Below, piece by piece: positions 1 to 8,073 of a stretch of DNA of 64,000 nucleotides. A program made the translations under genes and the position numbers. Origin of the DNA: Pseudomonas taiwanensis (GTDB taxonomy: Bacteria > Pseudomonadota > Gammaproteobacteria > Pseudomonadales > Pseudomonadaceae); the NCBI RefSeq assembly GCF_013393345.1, contig NZ_QJRF01000064.1, positions 1 to 64,000 of the forward strand. Direction: 5' to 3'. Positions within the stretch are counted from its first letter, which is position 1, and every line of letters begins with the position of its first letter. The notes below the pieces were generated by a model. That model was not told the origin of the DNA. It did no database searches and saw nothing but the letters and a program-made list of their open reading frames with translations.

Positions 1-1572
1 CTGGTTTCGGCCACGCAGGTCAACGATGCGCCGACGGGGGCACCGGTGATCAGCGATACCACGCCGACCCAGAACCAGCTGCTGACGGCCTCGCGGGGTA
101 CGGTGGCGGACGTCGATGGCACGACGACCTCGGTGTTCGGCTTCCAGTGGCAGTCGTCGAACAACGGCACCACCTGGGGCAACATCGGTGGTGCCACGAC
201 GGCCACTTTCACGCCGGGAACGGCGCAGGTCGGGCTGTTCCTGCGGGTGGTCACCAGCTACGTCGATGACAGTGGCTTCAACAACTCGGTGGCGTCGCTG
301 GCGACGGCGCGGGTCGGTGGCATCTTCAACGGCGGGCCTGGCAATGACACGCTGACCGGTGCGGCCGGTGACGACCTGATCAGTGGCGGGGCCGGCAACG
401 ACACGCTGAGTGGCGGCGCGGGCAACGACGTGCTCGATGGTGGGGCCGGCAACGACACCATGTCCGGCGGCTTGGGCGATGACACCTTCGTGGTCAGCAA
501 TCCCGGCGACGTGGTGAACGAGCAGAACGGACAGGGCACTGACCTGGTCTGGACGACCCTGGCGAGCTACACCCTGACCGCCAACGTCGAGAACCTGGTC
601 TATGGCGGAAGCGGCAACTTCGCCGGCAACGGCAACGTCCTGGCCAACACCATTACCGGTGGCGTCGGCAACGACACCCTGATGGGCGGCGCCGGCGCCG
701 ACAACCTGGTGGGTGGGGCCGGCAACGACACGCTGGATGGTGGTTCGGGCAACGATACCCTGGCCGGTGGTCTGGGTGACGACACCTTCGTGGTCAGCGA
801 TGCGGGCGACGTGGTGGTCGAGCAGAACGGGCAGGGCACCGACCTGGTGTGGACAACGCTGACCACCTTCACCCTGGGTGTGAACGTCGAGAACCTGAGT
901 TATGGCGGTGCCGCGAGCTTCACCGGTAATGGCAACGCCGTGACCAACGTGATCCGGGGCGGCAACGGTAACAACGTGCTGCAAGGCGGTGCCGGTAACG
1001 ACATGCTCGTGGGTGGCCTCGGGAACGACACCTTGGGTGGCGGTTCCGGCAACGACACCATGATCGGTGGACAGGGGGACGACATCTACGTGGTGACGGA
1101 AGCCGGGGATGTGGTCATGGAGCTGGCGAACCAGGGCGCCGACACGGTGTGGACGAACCTGGCGAGCTACACCCTGGCGGCGAACGTCGAGACCTTGCTG
1201 TCGGGAGGCGCCGGCAACTTCAGCGGCACCGGCAATGCCTTGGCGAACACCATCAACGGCGGTGCGGGTAACGACACGCTCAACGGTGGTGCGGGTAACG
1301 ACACGCTGAGTGGCGGCGCGGGCAACGACACCTTCGTGTTCGGCGGGAACTTCGGCCAGGATCGCGTCCTCAGCTTCGATGCCAACCCGGTGGGTGGCCA
1401 GGACCTGCTGAACGTGGCGTCCCTGGGCATCACCGCGGCAAACTTCGCAGCCAACGTGGTGATCACCGATGTCGGGGCGGATACCCGGGTGGCGATCGGC
1501 GCCAACAGCATCACTCTGGTGGGTGTGACGGATGCCACCAGCGTGACTTCGGCGGACTTCATCGTCAGCTGA
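1..1572 (+). CDS. RTX calcium-binding repeat protein, C-terminal part (5' end outside window)
   Basis: The reading frame is open from base 1, so the gene starts upstream; the GTG at 46 is internal. The first ~100 visible residues form a beta-rich module (FQWQSS, ATFTP, LRVV). Glycine/aspartate nonapeptides of the GGAGNDTLSGG type follow, which bind Ca2+ and fold as a parallel beta-roll after export. The last ~75 residues lack nonapeptides, begin GNDTFVFGG and end DFIVS, a typical uncleaved type I secretion signal. The protein is therefore probably secreted by an ABC/MFP/TolC exporter, but no exporter genes are visible. The missing N-terminus could be an adhesin, or a haem-peroxidase-type RTX protein, since the visible module resembles repeats seen in those giants. 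Enzymatic function cannot be assigned from this part. Confidence 0.85.
   Translation: MVSATQVNDAPTGAPVISDTTPTQNQLLTASRGTVADVDGTTTSVFGFQWQSSNNGTTWGNIGGATTATFTPGTAQVGLFLRVVTSYVDDSGFNNSVASLATARVGGIFNGGPGNDTLTGAAGDDLISGGAGNDTLSGGAGNDVLDGGAGNDTMSGGLGDDTFVVSNPGDVVNEQNGQGTDLVWTTLASYTLTANVENLVYGGSGNFAGNGNVLANTITGGVGNDTLMGGAGADNLVGGAGNDTLDGGSGNDTLAGGLGDDTFVVSDAGDVVVEQNGQGTDLVWTTLTTFTLGVNVENLSYGGAASFTGNGNAVTNVIRGGNGNNVLQGGAGNDMLVGGLGNDTLGGGSGNDTMIGGQGDDIYVVTEAGDVVMELANQGADTVWTNLASYTLAANVETLLSGGAGNFSGTGNALANTINGGAGNDTLNGGAGNDTLSGGAGNDTFVFGGNFGQDRVLSFDANPVGGQDLLNVASLGITAANFAANVVITDVGADTRVAIGANSITLVGVTDATSVTSADFIVS
478..1377 (+). repeat. 300-bp in-frame tandem repeat in the RTX gene (three copies)
   Basis: The block beginning with the codons for GDD(T/I)(F/Y)VV recurs at 478, 778 and 1078, exactly 300 bp (100 codons) apart. 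Each unit carries the same order: GDVV motif, TDLVWT-like strand, NVENL strand, an F-x-GNGN-like turn, then RTX nonapeptides. Copies 1 and 2 are closest. Copy 3 has diverged (VMELANQG instead of EQNGQG) and runs into the C-terminal secretion segment. Confidence 0.9.
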
Positions 1573-1608
1573 GGAGGCAGCCAGCGCGCACGAAGCGGTA
1601 ACGAAGAA

Positions 1609-1641
1609 GGGGTGAAGCACTCAGTGCTTCACCCCTTTTTT
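1609..1641 (+). terminator. Rho-independent terminator of the RTX gene
   Basis: A 12-bp perfect stem (1609-1620 with 1624-1635) and a 3-nt loop are followed by six T residues, 37 bp after the stop codon. Confidence 0.9.
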
Positions 1642-1748
1642 CATGGGATGAGGAATCGTCACTTCGTCTGCTTGATATTTCAAACAGCCGGTGCGTATTT
1701 TGTACAAGCCGCCGTCCAGAGCGGCCGTAGTGCACAAGGACAACAATC

Positions 1749-3092
1749 ATGACTACCAAAGTCCGCAGCCCGCTCGCCGAGCGTCTGGCCGGGGTTGAAG
1801 AAATCGAGTGCGTCACTCCCGACCTGAATGGCGTGATGCGCGGCAAGGTGATGACGGGGGAGGGCTTCCTCTCGGGGCGGCGTTTGCAACTGGCGCGAGG
1901 CGTGTTGCTGCAATGCATCATGGGCGGCTATCCGCCGGCCCGCTTCTATGGCAGCGACGATGGTGACTTGGCCTTGGTCGCCGAGCCGAGCCAGGTGCAT
2001 TGTCTGCCCTGGAGCGAGCGTTCGCGGGCCCTGGCCATCTGCGACGCCCAGGAGTTGGATGGCCGTCCGTCCGGGCTGTCGACCCGCGGTCTGCTGCGAA
2101 AGGTGGTGGAGCGCTATGCGACCTACGGCTGGAAGCCCGTGGTGGCGACCGAGCTGGAGTTCTTCGTCTTTGCTCCCAATCCCGATCCGACCCAGACCTT
2201 CCTGCCGCCGATAGGCCTGGATGGTCGTCGCGAGGATGGCTGCTCGGCTTTCAGTGTGTCGTCCAACAACGGTTTGCGGCCGTTCTTCGAAGAGGTGTAT
2301 CGCGGCATGGAAGCCTTCGGCATGCCTCGCGACACCTTCATGCACGAAATGGGCGTCAGCCAGTTCGAGATCAATTTCCTGCATGGCGATCCGTTGCTCC
2401 TGGCGGACCAGACTTTCCTGTTCAAGCACCTGCTGAAGGAAGTCGCGCTCAAGCACGGTATCCAGGTGGTGTGCATGGCCAAGCCGTTGCCGCACACGCC
2501 GGGTAGTTCAATGCATATCCACCAGAGCGTGGTGACGCTCGACGGCGAGCAGAACATCTTCACTGACGCCAATGGCGAGGCGACCCCGGCCTTTGCCCAC
2601 TTCATCGGCGGGCAGCAGGCGGCCATGGGAGATTTCACCGCGCTGTTCGCGCCCAACGTGAACTCCTACCAGCGTCTCTGTCACCCCTATGCTTCCCCCA
2701 ACAACGCCTGCTGGTCCCATGACAACCGTGCAGCGGGCCTACGCATTCCGGCCAGCGCGCCGGTGGCGAGGAGGGTGGAGAACCGTCTGCCCGGCGCCGA
2801 TGCGAATCCCTATCTGGCCATCGCCGCCAGCCTGGCGGCCGGGCTTTACGGGATGGAACGAAAGCTGCAACCGAGCGCTCCCATCCAGGGTGAATTCGAG
2901 GCTCCGGACGAGTTGTTGTTGCCCTGTACCCTGCACGCCGCTATCGAACGTCTGAAACGCAGCGATCTGGCACGTGAACTGTTCGGCAATGAGTTCATCG
3001 AAGGCTACATTGCTACGAAGACGATGGAGCTCTGCAGCTTCTTCGATGAGATCACTCCCTGGGAACGGCGCGTCCTCGCTGCCCAGGTCTGA
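1749..3092 (+). CDS. Glutamine synthetase-family ligase, probable gamma-glutamylpolyamine synthetase
   Basis: A 447-residue glutamine synthetase fold. An N-terminal beta-grasp segment carries DLNGVMRGK. The catalytic barrel follows, with metal-binding glutamates in ATELEFF and EMGVSQFEINF and the ATP/ammonia-site motif GSSMHIHQS. Lack of an adenylylation loop and the length fit the PuuA/PauA group, which ligates glutamate to putrescine or other polyamines as the first step of polyamine catabolism. Together with the next gene (MFS) and the DUF2064 gene, the order recalls PAO1 PA3356 (a pauA paralogue) to PA3354. AAGGA lies just upstream of the ATG. The family is certain. The exact amine is unknown, and ethanolamine or another amine remains possible. 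Confidence 0.82.
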   Translation: MTTKVRSPLAERLAGVEEIECVTPDLNGVMRGKVMTGEGFLSGRRLQLARGVLLQCIMGGYPPARFYGSDDGDLALVAEPSQVHCLPWSERSRALAICDAQELDGRPSGLSTRGLLRKVVERYATYGWKPVVATELEFFVFAPNPDPTQTFLPPIGLDGRREDGCSAFSVSSNNGLRPFFEEVYRGMEAFGMPRDTFMHEMGVSQFEINFLHGDPLLLADQTFLFKHLLKEVALKHGIQVVCMAKPLPHTPGSSMHIHQSVVTLDGEQNIFTDANGEATPAFAHFIGGQQAAMGDFTALFAPNVNSYQRLCHPYASPNNACWSHDNRAAGLRIPASAPVARRVENRLPGADANPYLAIAASLAAGLYGMERKLQPSAPIQGEFEAPDELLLPCTLHAAIERLKRSDLARELFGNEFIEGYIATKTMELCSFFDEITPWERRVLAAQV

Positions 3093-3099
3093 TCGCCCC

Positions 3100-3123
3100 A
3101 GGGCCGCCTTTCCGGGCGGCCCT
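3100..3123 (+). terminator. GC-rich hairpin between the ligase and MFS genes (weak terminator or attenuator)
   Basis: A 9-bp stem, AGGGCCGCC (3100-3108) with GGCGGCCCT (3115-3123), starts 8 nt after the ligase stop. There is no T-tract, so it may only reduce read-through or stabilise the 3' end of the message. Confidence 0.45.
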
Positions 3124-3152
3124 CCCTGTACAAGAAGCCGCCTGGAGCGTCG

Positions 3153-4478
3153 ATGCATCGGATCTGGAAGTCGTTTCGCGCACTGTATTTCGCCACCCTG
3201 CTCATGCTGATCGGCTCCGGCCTGCTCAGTACCTACCTCGGCCTTCGCCTCGCTGCGGACAAGGTGGATGGGCTCTGGGTCGGCGCCCTGATGGCGGCCA
3301 ACTATTTCGGCCTGATCCTTGGCGGCAAGCTGGGGCACCGGCTGATTGCCCGGGTCGGGCATATCCGCGCCTACGTGGCCTGTGCCGGCGTGGTGACGGC
3401 GGCCGTGCTCGGGCATGGTCTGATCGACTTCCTGCCGGCCTGGCTGTTCATGCGGATGCTGGTGGGGCTGGGGATGATGTGCCAGTACATGGTGATCGAG
3501 AGCTGGCTCACCGAGCAGGCCGACGCCAGCCAGCGCGGGCAGGTGTTCGCCGGTTACATGGTCGCCTCCTACCTGGGCCTGGTGCTTGGGCAACTGGTGC
3601 TGGTCCTGCACCCGGGCCTCGGTCCGGAGCTGTTGATGCTCGTGGCGATGTGTTTCGCGCTGTGCCTGGTGCCCGTCGCGCTGACCCGCAAGTTGCACCC
3701 GGCGCCGCTGCATCCGGCACCGCTGGAACCGCGTTTCTTCATCAATCGTGTGCCGCAGTCCATGACCACCGTGCTGGTTTCCGGTCTGGTGATCGGTTCC
3801 TTCTACGGTCTGGCGCCGCTCTATGCCACCGCCCAAGGTCTGCCAATCAACCAGGTGGGCCTGTTCATGGGGAGCTGCATTCTGGCCGGGCTCCTCGTGC
3901 AGTGGCCGTTGGGCTGGCTGTCGGACCGCCATGATCGTGCGGTGCTGATTCGCACCACGGCAGCCTTGCTCGCGGTGTCGGCCTTGCCCCTGGCGATCAT
4001 GCCCGCCGCGCCGCTGGAGGTGCTGTTCCCGGTCGGCTTCCTGGTCTGCCTGCTGCAGTTCAGCCTCTACCCACTCGCAGTGGCTTTCTCCAATGACCAT
4101 ATAGAAGCCGAGCGAAGGGTGTCGCTGACCGCCATGCTACTGATCACCTTCGGCGTGGGGGCGAGCATTGGTCCGCTGTTGACCGGCGCCCTGATGAAGC
4201 TGTTGGGGCCGAACATGCTCTACGCGTTCGTATGCTTCTGCGCCACCGTGTTGGTCCTTCGGGTTCGACCGGATGCGGTTACCGGGTTGCACCGCGTCGA
4301 CGAGGCGCCGCTGCACCATGTGCCGACGCCCGACAACATGATCAGTTCTCCCTTGGTGGCAGCCCTCGACCCCCGCGTCGATGAAAAAGCGGTGCACGAC
4401 CAGATGCAGAACGGCGAAGTTCCGCCGCCCGAGCCGTCGCCCGAGGAGATGCCGGAGCAACCGCAGCCCGATAAGTAG
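3153..4478 (+). CDS. MFS transporter
   Basis: A 441-residue protein with about twelve hydrophobic segments in two halves separated by a basic central loop near residues 180-200. The cytoplasmic loop between helices 2 and 3 has GGKLGHRLIARVGH, a variant of the MFS G-x-x-x-D/G-R signature, and the second half has its counterpart GWLSDRHDRAVLIR. The last ~60 residues are hydrophilic and rich in Pro/Glu (PPPEPSPEEMPEQP), probably a cytoplasmic tail. GGAG lies 7 nt before the ATG. It sits 60 bp behind the polyamine ligase, so it may be co-transcribed and could move an amine or its product, but the substrate cannot be read from sequence. Confidence 0.8.
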   Translation: MHRIWKSFRALYFATLLMLIGSGLLSTYLGLRLAADKVDGLWVGALMAANYFGLILGGKLGHRLIARVGHIRAYVACAGVVTAAVLGHGLIDFLPAWLFMRMLVGLGMMCQYMVIESWLTEQADASQRGQVFAGYMVASYLGLVLGQLVLVLHPGLGPELLMLVAMCFALCLVPVALTRKLHPAPLHPAPLEPRFFINRVPQSMTTVLVSGLVIGSFYGLAPLYATAQGLPINQVGLFMGSCILAGLLVQWPLGWLSDRHDRAVLIRTTAALLAVSALPLAIMPAAPLEVLFPVGFLVCLLQFSLYPLAVAFSNDHIEAERRVSLTAMLLITFGVGASIGPLLTGALMKLLGPNMLYAFVCFCATVLVLRVRPDAVTGLHRVDEAPLHHVPTPDNMISSPLVAALDPRVDEKAVHDQMQNGEVPPPEPSPEEMPEQPQPDK

Positions 4479-4576
4479 TGGCCCAACGCCACATCCCTTT
4501 TGCCCAATTATCGACGAGTGCGCCTACCCGAGCTTCAAGCCCAAGCCTGCCTTGGGACTTCAAGGAGGATCTGGTG

Positions 4577-5197
4577 ATGTCGTTGAGCATATCCCTGCAT
4601 CTGCTGGCCAGCGCTCCGCAGGCCGGCAAGCACCACCCCCGCCTGGTTCCGGAGTTGGGCGAGGAGGGGGTCAGCCAGTTGCATCGGCAATTGGTGGCAC
4701 GCGTACTCAACCTACCGCCACTGGGCTTCAGTGAGCGGATCTTCTGGATCGAGGATGGGCCGGACGAGGCCCTTGAAGCCCTGGCCGAGGACAACGACTG
4801 GATGGTCGTCGGCCAGCCAGTGGGTGACCTGGGGGAGCGAATGCGGCGTATCGCTGCCCTGGGACTTTCCGAAAACGATGCAGTGGTACTCATCGGCCAG
4901 CATTGTCCGATGCTGGACGCCGATTACCTCTCGGCCGCCTGCGAGGCGTTGCATGAGCATCAGGCGGTTCTAGGGCCGACGGAAGATGGCCGCTATGGCC
5001 TGCTCGGTCTGCGACGTGTCGATCCGCGCCTTTTCGAAGCCATGCCCTGGGGCAGTGACCGGGTGCTGGCCTTGACCTGTGAGCGACTGCAACAACTGGA
5101 TTGGCAGCATGGGCTGCTGCCGTCGCTCTGGGTAATGGACAGTCCCGAGCATTTACCGCGCCTGGGGCGACTGGGATTCAAGCTCGGGGTCGTCTGA
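4577..5197 (+). CDS. DUF2064 (glycosyltransferase A-like) protein
   Basis: A 206-residue protein of the DUF2064/TIGR04282 group, which shares a nucleotide-diphospho-sugar transferase fold. Visible family marks are the central VVLIGQHCPMLDADYL (usually G-x-D-x-P; here the Asp is His), then LGPTEDGRYGLLGL and PWGSDRVL. The start at 4577 is chosen because AAGGAGG at 4562-4568 is well spaced from it; the frame is open further upstream but without such a signal. Gene order (ligase, MFS, this gene, flgZ) matches the neighbourhood I recall from P. aeruginosa PA3354. No function is known to me. The changed Asp may mean it no longer binds metal-nucleotide. Confidence 0.75.
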   Translation: MSLSISLHLLASAPQAGKHHPRLVPELGEEGVSQLHRQLVARVLNLPPLGFSERIFWIEDGPDEALEALAEDNDWMVVGQPVGDLGERMRRIAALGLSENDAVVLIGQHCPMLDADYLSAACEALHEHQAVLGPTEDGRYGLLGLRRVDPRLFEAMPWGSDRVLALTCERLQQLDWQHGLLPSLWVMDSPEHLPRLGRLGFKLGVV

Positions 5198-5291
5198 GAC
5201 AGAAAGGGCCGGACGTGGAAAGCAGCGACCGGCGATTGTGCCTTCCGAATGGCTGTGTCTGCATTAAGTGTTGCAAGTAGGTGCATTGCCC

Positions 5292-5346
5292 GTAGGAGCT
5301 GGCTTGCCAGCGAATGGCCCCGTTTCGCCAGCAAGCTAGCTCCTAC
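5292..5346. repeat. REP pair (Pseudomonas extragenic palindrome)
   Basis: Two inverted arms, GTAGGAGCTGGCTTGCCAGC (from 5292) and the inverse ending GCTAGCTCCTAC (to 5346), are separated by a short spacer. They lie between the convergent DUF2064 and flgZ genes. The rest of 5198-5413 shows no gene. Confidence 0.85.
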
Positions 5347-5413
5347 AAGGCTCCTGGACCGATGGCCCATCTCTGGCAACAGCTAACGCAGACATAGCCT
5401 TCCGAATCGACTG

Positions 5414-6163
5414 CTAGAAGAGTTCGTCCTTCTCGAAGCGACGCGCTTCGCGCTGCAGTTGGTAGACGAAGCGTTCAACATTGCGCTGCACCAGCCCGCT
5501 CATGTTGTGGAAGCGGATGCCGGCAAAGCTCATGCCGAGCTTCTCGTCGAAATGCAGATGGCGCAGCTCCACGGGAGTGGTAATGGGGCCGATGGGCATC
5601 CTGGCGCTGAAGCGCTCATAGACCTGTCCGGCTTGCAGGCGACCGCTGAGGTCTCCTTCGAAGCGCAGCTTGCAGCCGGTGGCCGAGATATCCAGCATCA
5701 CGCCCTTGATCGCCGACGACAGCTTGTCACCGTCCAGTTCGATGGGGACCAACTGGCTCTGTTTCAGGGGGGCGCGAAAGGCGTTACGGCGCTGGTGGTA
5801 AGTCACCTCGTCGGGCAGCGGGCACCAGTAGCAACGACCTCCCTCGAACTCGCCGATCGTGGCTGCTTGCTGGGCATCCCAGGCGATTCGCACGCCGTCG
5901 TGGAAGCCTTCGACACGGAAGGTTTCGCCATTCTTCAGAAAGCGTTCGCCGTCATTGGGGATCAATTCGTCGAGGGCGATCAGACCACGGTCGCGGTCCA
6001 CTTCAATCAGGTAGCTCTGGAAGCGCTGGTTCCGGTCGTGGAAGGTGACGATCAGCGGGTCGTGATGCTGCTGCAACAGACGAAGGTTGGCCAGGATCTC
6101 TACCGGTGCCTTGAGCACCTTGGGGGGTTGAGGGCCGTTGACTTCGTGGAATGGGTTGGACAC
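5414..6163 (-). CDS. flgZ: FlgZ/YcgR-type PilZ protein, c-di-GMP flagellar brake
   Basis: A 249-residue two-domain protein. The N-terminal YcgR domain (residues ~15-110) is followed by a PilZ domain carrying RRNAFRAP (RxxxR) and [11 protein letters not shown] (D/N-x-S-x-x-G), the two c-di-GMP-binding motifs. On binding c-di-GMP such proteins act on the flagellar motor and reduce swimming. I take the GTG at 6163 as start because GGAGAG lies 9 nt upstream; the GTG at 6184 has no ribosome site. It lies downstream of flgM-flgN, as in other Pseudomonas. A weak sigma-28-like element may lie in the 90-bp gap to flgN, but it has 16-bp spacing and an imperfect -10. Confidence 0.9.
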   Translation of the reverse strand: MSNPFHEVNGPQPPKVLKAPVEILANLRLLQQHHDPLIVTFHDRNQRFQSYLIEVDRDRGLIALDELIPNDGERFLKNGETFRVEGFHDGVRIAWDAQQAATIGEFEGGRCYWCPLPDEVTYHQRRNAFRAPLKQSQLVPIELDGDKLSSAIKGVMLDISATGCKLRFEGDLSGRLQAGQVYERFSARMPIGPITTPVELRHLHFDEKLGMSFAGIRFHNMSGLVQRNVERFVYQLQREARRFEKDELF

Positions 6164-6253
6164 GGTCCAGGTCTCTCCGAACACAAACGCGGGTCACACA
6201 AAGAATAGTGGCATCGTGCCTCTATGTCTTTGTGCCTTTCTTGTAATGGCTTG

Positions 6254-6721
6254 TCAGGCCTGGCTGAGCGGGCGCTGCTGGCCGATTCTAGCGGCCGCAC
6301 CGCGGCTGTCATAGAGGCTGGGCGTGTCACCGCCACGGAGGATGCCGAGCATATTGCCGATCGTCGCCCGATTGGCGCGGATCAGTCGGCCATTGCGCTC
6401 GTTGGTCGTCCTGCAGCGCTCCAGCAGCTCACCCAGTTCGTCACTGCGATCAAGCAGTTCCTGGCCCATCGGGGAGCGCTCGGCGAGTTGCTGCAAGCCG
6501 CTGCGATCAGCGCTCAGCTGCAGACTGGCCAGCAACTGGCTGCGCTGGCGGCCATGCTGGTCGAGTTGGGCAAGGAGGGGCTGCTTGTCGGCGAGGAGTT
6601 TTTCGAGGCGGACGAGGTCGCGCTCACCCAGAACCTGGAATTCTTCGTCCATCAGCTCAAGCAATCGCTTGGCGTGGCCGATATCGTCGGAGAACAGCTG
6701 AAGCAGGTTGGTGTCGTGCAT
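6254..6721 (-). CDS. flgN: FlgN, type III export chaperone for FlgK and FlgL
   Basis: A 155-residue, almost wholly helical protein rich in Leu, Glu, Gln and Arg, starting MHDTNLLQLF, with heptad-like patterns through residues 20-120. Size and position, 48 bp downstream of flgM in the same direction, fit FlgN. This chaperone binds the C-termini of the hook-filament junction proteins in the cytoplasm and keeps them export-competent. Its clients flgK and flgL are in this window at 36790-40103. It should share the flgM sigma-28 promoter. Confidence 0.9.
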   Translation of the reverse strand: MHDTNLLQLFSDDIGHAKRLLELMDEEFQVLGERDLVRLEKLLADKQPLLAQLDQHGRQRSQLLASLQLSADRSGLQQLAERSPMGQELLDRSDELGELLERCRTTNERNGRLIRANRATIGNMLGILRGGDTPSLYDSRGAAARIGQQRPLSQA

Positions 6722-6769
6722 ACGCGCTCTGGGGCCTTAGCGTCCAAGTTCCCCAGCGCCGCCCGTGGA

Positions 6770-7108
6770 CTAGCGCTGGGATTCGAAGTTCAGCAGCTTG
6801 CTGGCCACGCGCTTGCTGTCGACTTGATAAGAGCCGTCGGCAATGGCCTGCTTGAGCTTTTCCACGCGCTCCTTGTCCACAACGGGCAGGTCGCGCAGTT
6901 GTTCGCCGGCTTTCTGCAGCACTTGAGCTTCGCTGCTCAGCTGCACGGATTCGCCGCTTTTGGCAGCCGGAGCCTGCTCGCCGGTGTTCTGGGTCGATGC
7001 AGTCTGGCCGCTGGTGACGGTTTCGCTCTTGCCGGCCTGGGTGCTGCCGGTACGCCCCGAGTTGGCGGGCGTGGGACCGTTATTGAGCCGGTTGAAGTCG
7101 ATAACCAT
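6770..7108 (-). CDS. flgM: FlgM, anti-sigma-28 factor
   Basis: A 112-residue small hydrophilic protein. The N-terminal half is low-complexity (Gly, Ser, Thr, Gln), as in the disordered export region of FlgM. The C-terminal half contains [31 protein letters not shown] and [18 protein letters not shown], the amphipathic helices that hold FliA. Secretion of FlgM through the finished hook frees FliA and switches on fliC. A good sigma-28 promoter lies just upstream (7147-7173, minus strand), giving the usual feedback loop. Confidence 0.95.
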   Translation of the reverse strand: MVIDFNRLNNGPTPANSGRTGSTQAGKSETVTSGQTASTQNTGEQAPAAKSGESVQLSSEAQVLQKAGEQLRDLPVVDKERVEKLKQAIADGSYQVDSKRVASKLLNFESQR

Positions 7109-7146
7109 GATGCTGAACCTCGGACGCTATTTGGACGCTTACCGTT

Positions 7147-7173
7147 TTATCGGCCCTGTCCGGGATAACTTTA
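7147..7173 (-). promoter_or_regulatory. Sigma-28 (FliA) promoter of flgM
   Basis: On the minus strand, TAAA (7173-7170), a 15-bp spacer and GCCGATAA (7154-7147) match the sigma-28 consensus completely. The expected transcription start lies about 30 nt before the flgM ATG. Confidence 0.92.
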
Positions 7174-7237
7174 GAAAATTCTTTCGTACCGGCTGAGTTT
7201 AGGAAATCAGCCCTGTCCGGCGCCAGCGGAATCATGC

Positions 7238-7966
7238 CTACATATCTACCTGAACCTGGCCGGGTCCCTTTACACGGGCCTTGATCACGCGGCCGGAACT
7301 CAGGTTGCGTACCCGTATCTGCTCACCCGGCGCGCCCTTGCTCATGGCTTCGCCCGGCATGCGCACATTGATGGCCGAGCCGACGGCGCTGATCACGACC
7401 TGGTCGCCCTTGCTCACTACTTCGGCCTGTTCCAGGTGCAACGGAGCCAGCACCTGGTCGGAAACCAGCGAGCGTGTGGTCTTCTGGCCGATGATCTGCC
7501 CCGGATCGCTCAGAAACCCCTGATTCAAGGTGCCGACGTCACGTTCGGCCAGGGCCACATCCTGATGAGTGATAGGGACGCCACGACGCAATGCCCGCGT
7601 AACCACCACCACTTCGCGATAGAGCTTCACCTGTGCGGGAACGAACACCGTCCAGGGCGAACTGCCTTCACAACTGACTCGCACCGTGACGCGTCCCAGC
7701 GGCTGGGCAGGGCTTTCCAGCTTGGCCGTCAAATCCCTGTCGCATTCAGCCAGTCGCAGGCGGGGATCGAGCCGGTTGACCTGGATTTCACTGCGACCCT
7801 GGATGTTGCCGCGCTGCAGATATTCTTCGACGGTGAACTCAAGAAAGCCTTCGGCCGTGCCGATAAGTACCTCAGGCGACGTCACAGTCGCACTCGACGC
7901 CGGACTGTAGCCGAGGCAGCACAAAGCGGGTAAAACAGCCGCAAGCGGTTTGCGGCGTTTTGCCAT
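7238..7966 (-). CDS. flgA: FlgA, periplasmic chaperone for flagellar P-ring assembly
   Basis: A 242-residue protein from the start chosen. A basic n-region (MAKRRK) and a hydrophobic stretch ending near SPASSA form a Sec signal peptide. The mature part has an SAF-type domain: RRGVPITHQDVALAERDVG, then NQGFLSDPGQIIGQ, and ends in a beta domain (KGDQVVISA, VRNLSSGRVIKARV). FlgA assists FlgI polymerisation around the rod. An in-frame ATG at 7999 would sit on the predicted start of transcription from the sigma-54 site at 8011-8026. The ATG at 7966 leaves a ~33-nt leader like the other sigma-54 flagellar genes here and gives a cleaner signal peptide, so I prefer it. Confidence 0.9.
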   Translation of the reverse strand: MAKRRKPLAAVLPALCCLGYSPASSATVTSPEVLIGTAEGFLEFTVEEYLQRGNIQGRSEIQVNRLDPRLRLAECDRDLTAKLESPAQPLGRVTVRVSCEGSSPWTVFVPAQVKLYREVVVVTRALRRGVPITHQDVALAERDVGTLNQGFLSDPGQIIGQKTTRSLVSDQVLAPLHLEQAEVVSKGDQVVISAVGSAINVRMPGEAMSKGAPGEQIRVRNLSSGRVIKARVKGPGQVQVDM

Positions 7967-8010
7967 CAGGCGTCGGAAAAGCGTCATCATGGTGTTCATG
8001 CAAACTTAGA

Positions 8011-8026
8011 AGCAAGGCTCGTGCCG
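8011..8026 (-). promoter_or_regulatory. Sigma-54 promoter of flgA
   Basis: On the minus strand CGGCACG-N4-TTGCT matches the -24/-12 consensus TGGCACG-N4-TTGCW except for the first base. flgA is a FleQ/sigma-54 gene in P. aeruginosa. Confidence 0.82.
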
Positions 8027-8073
8027 CCTGCTAGGCTGAAGCGGGCTCATCGACTTGTAATAGGAGTCTGGTC

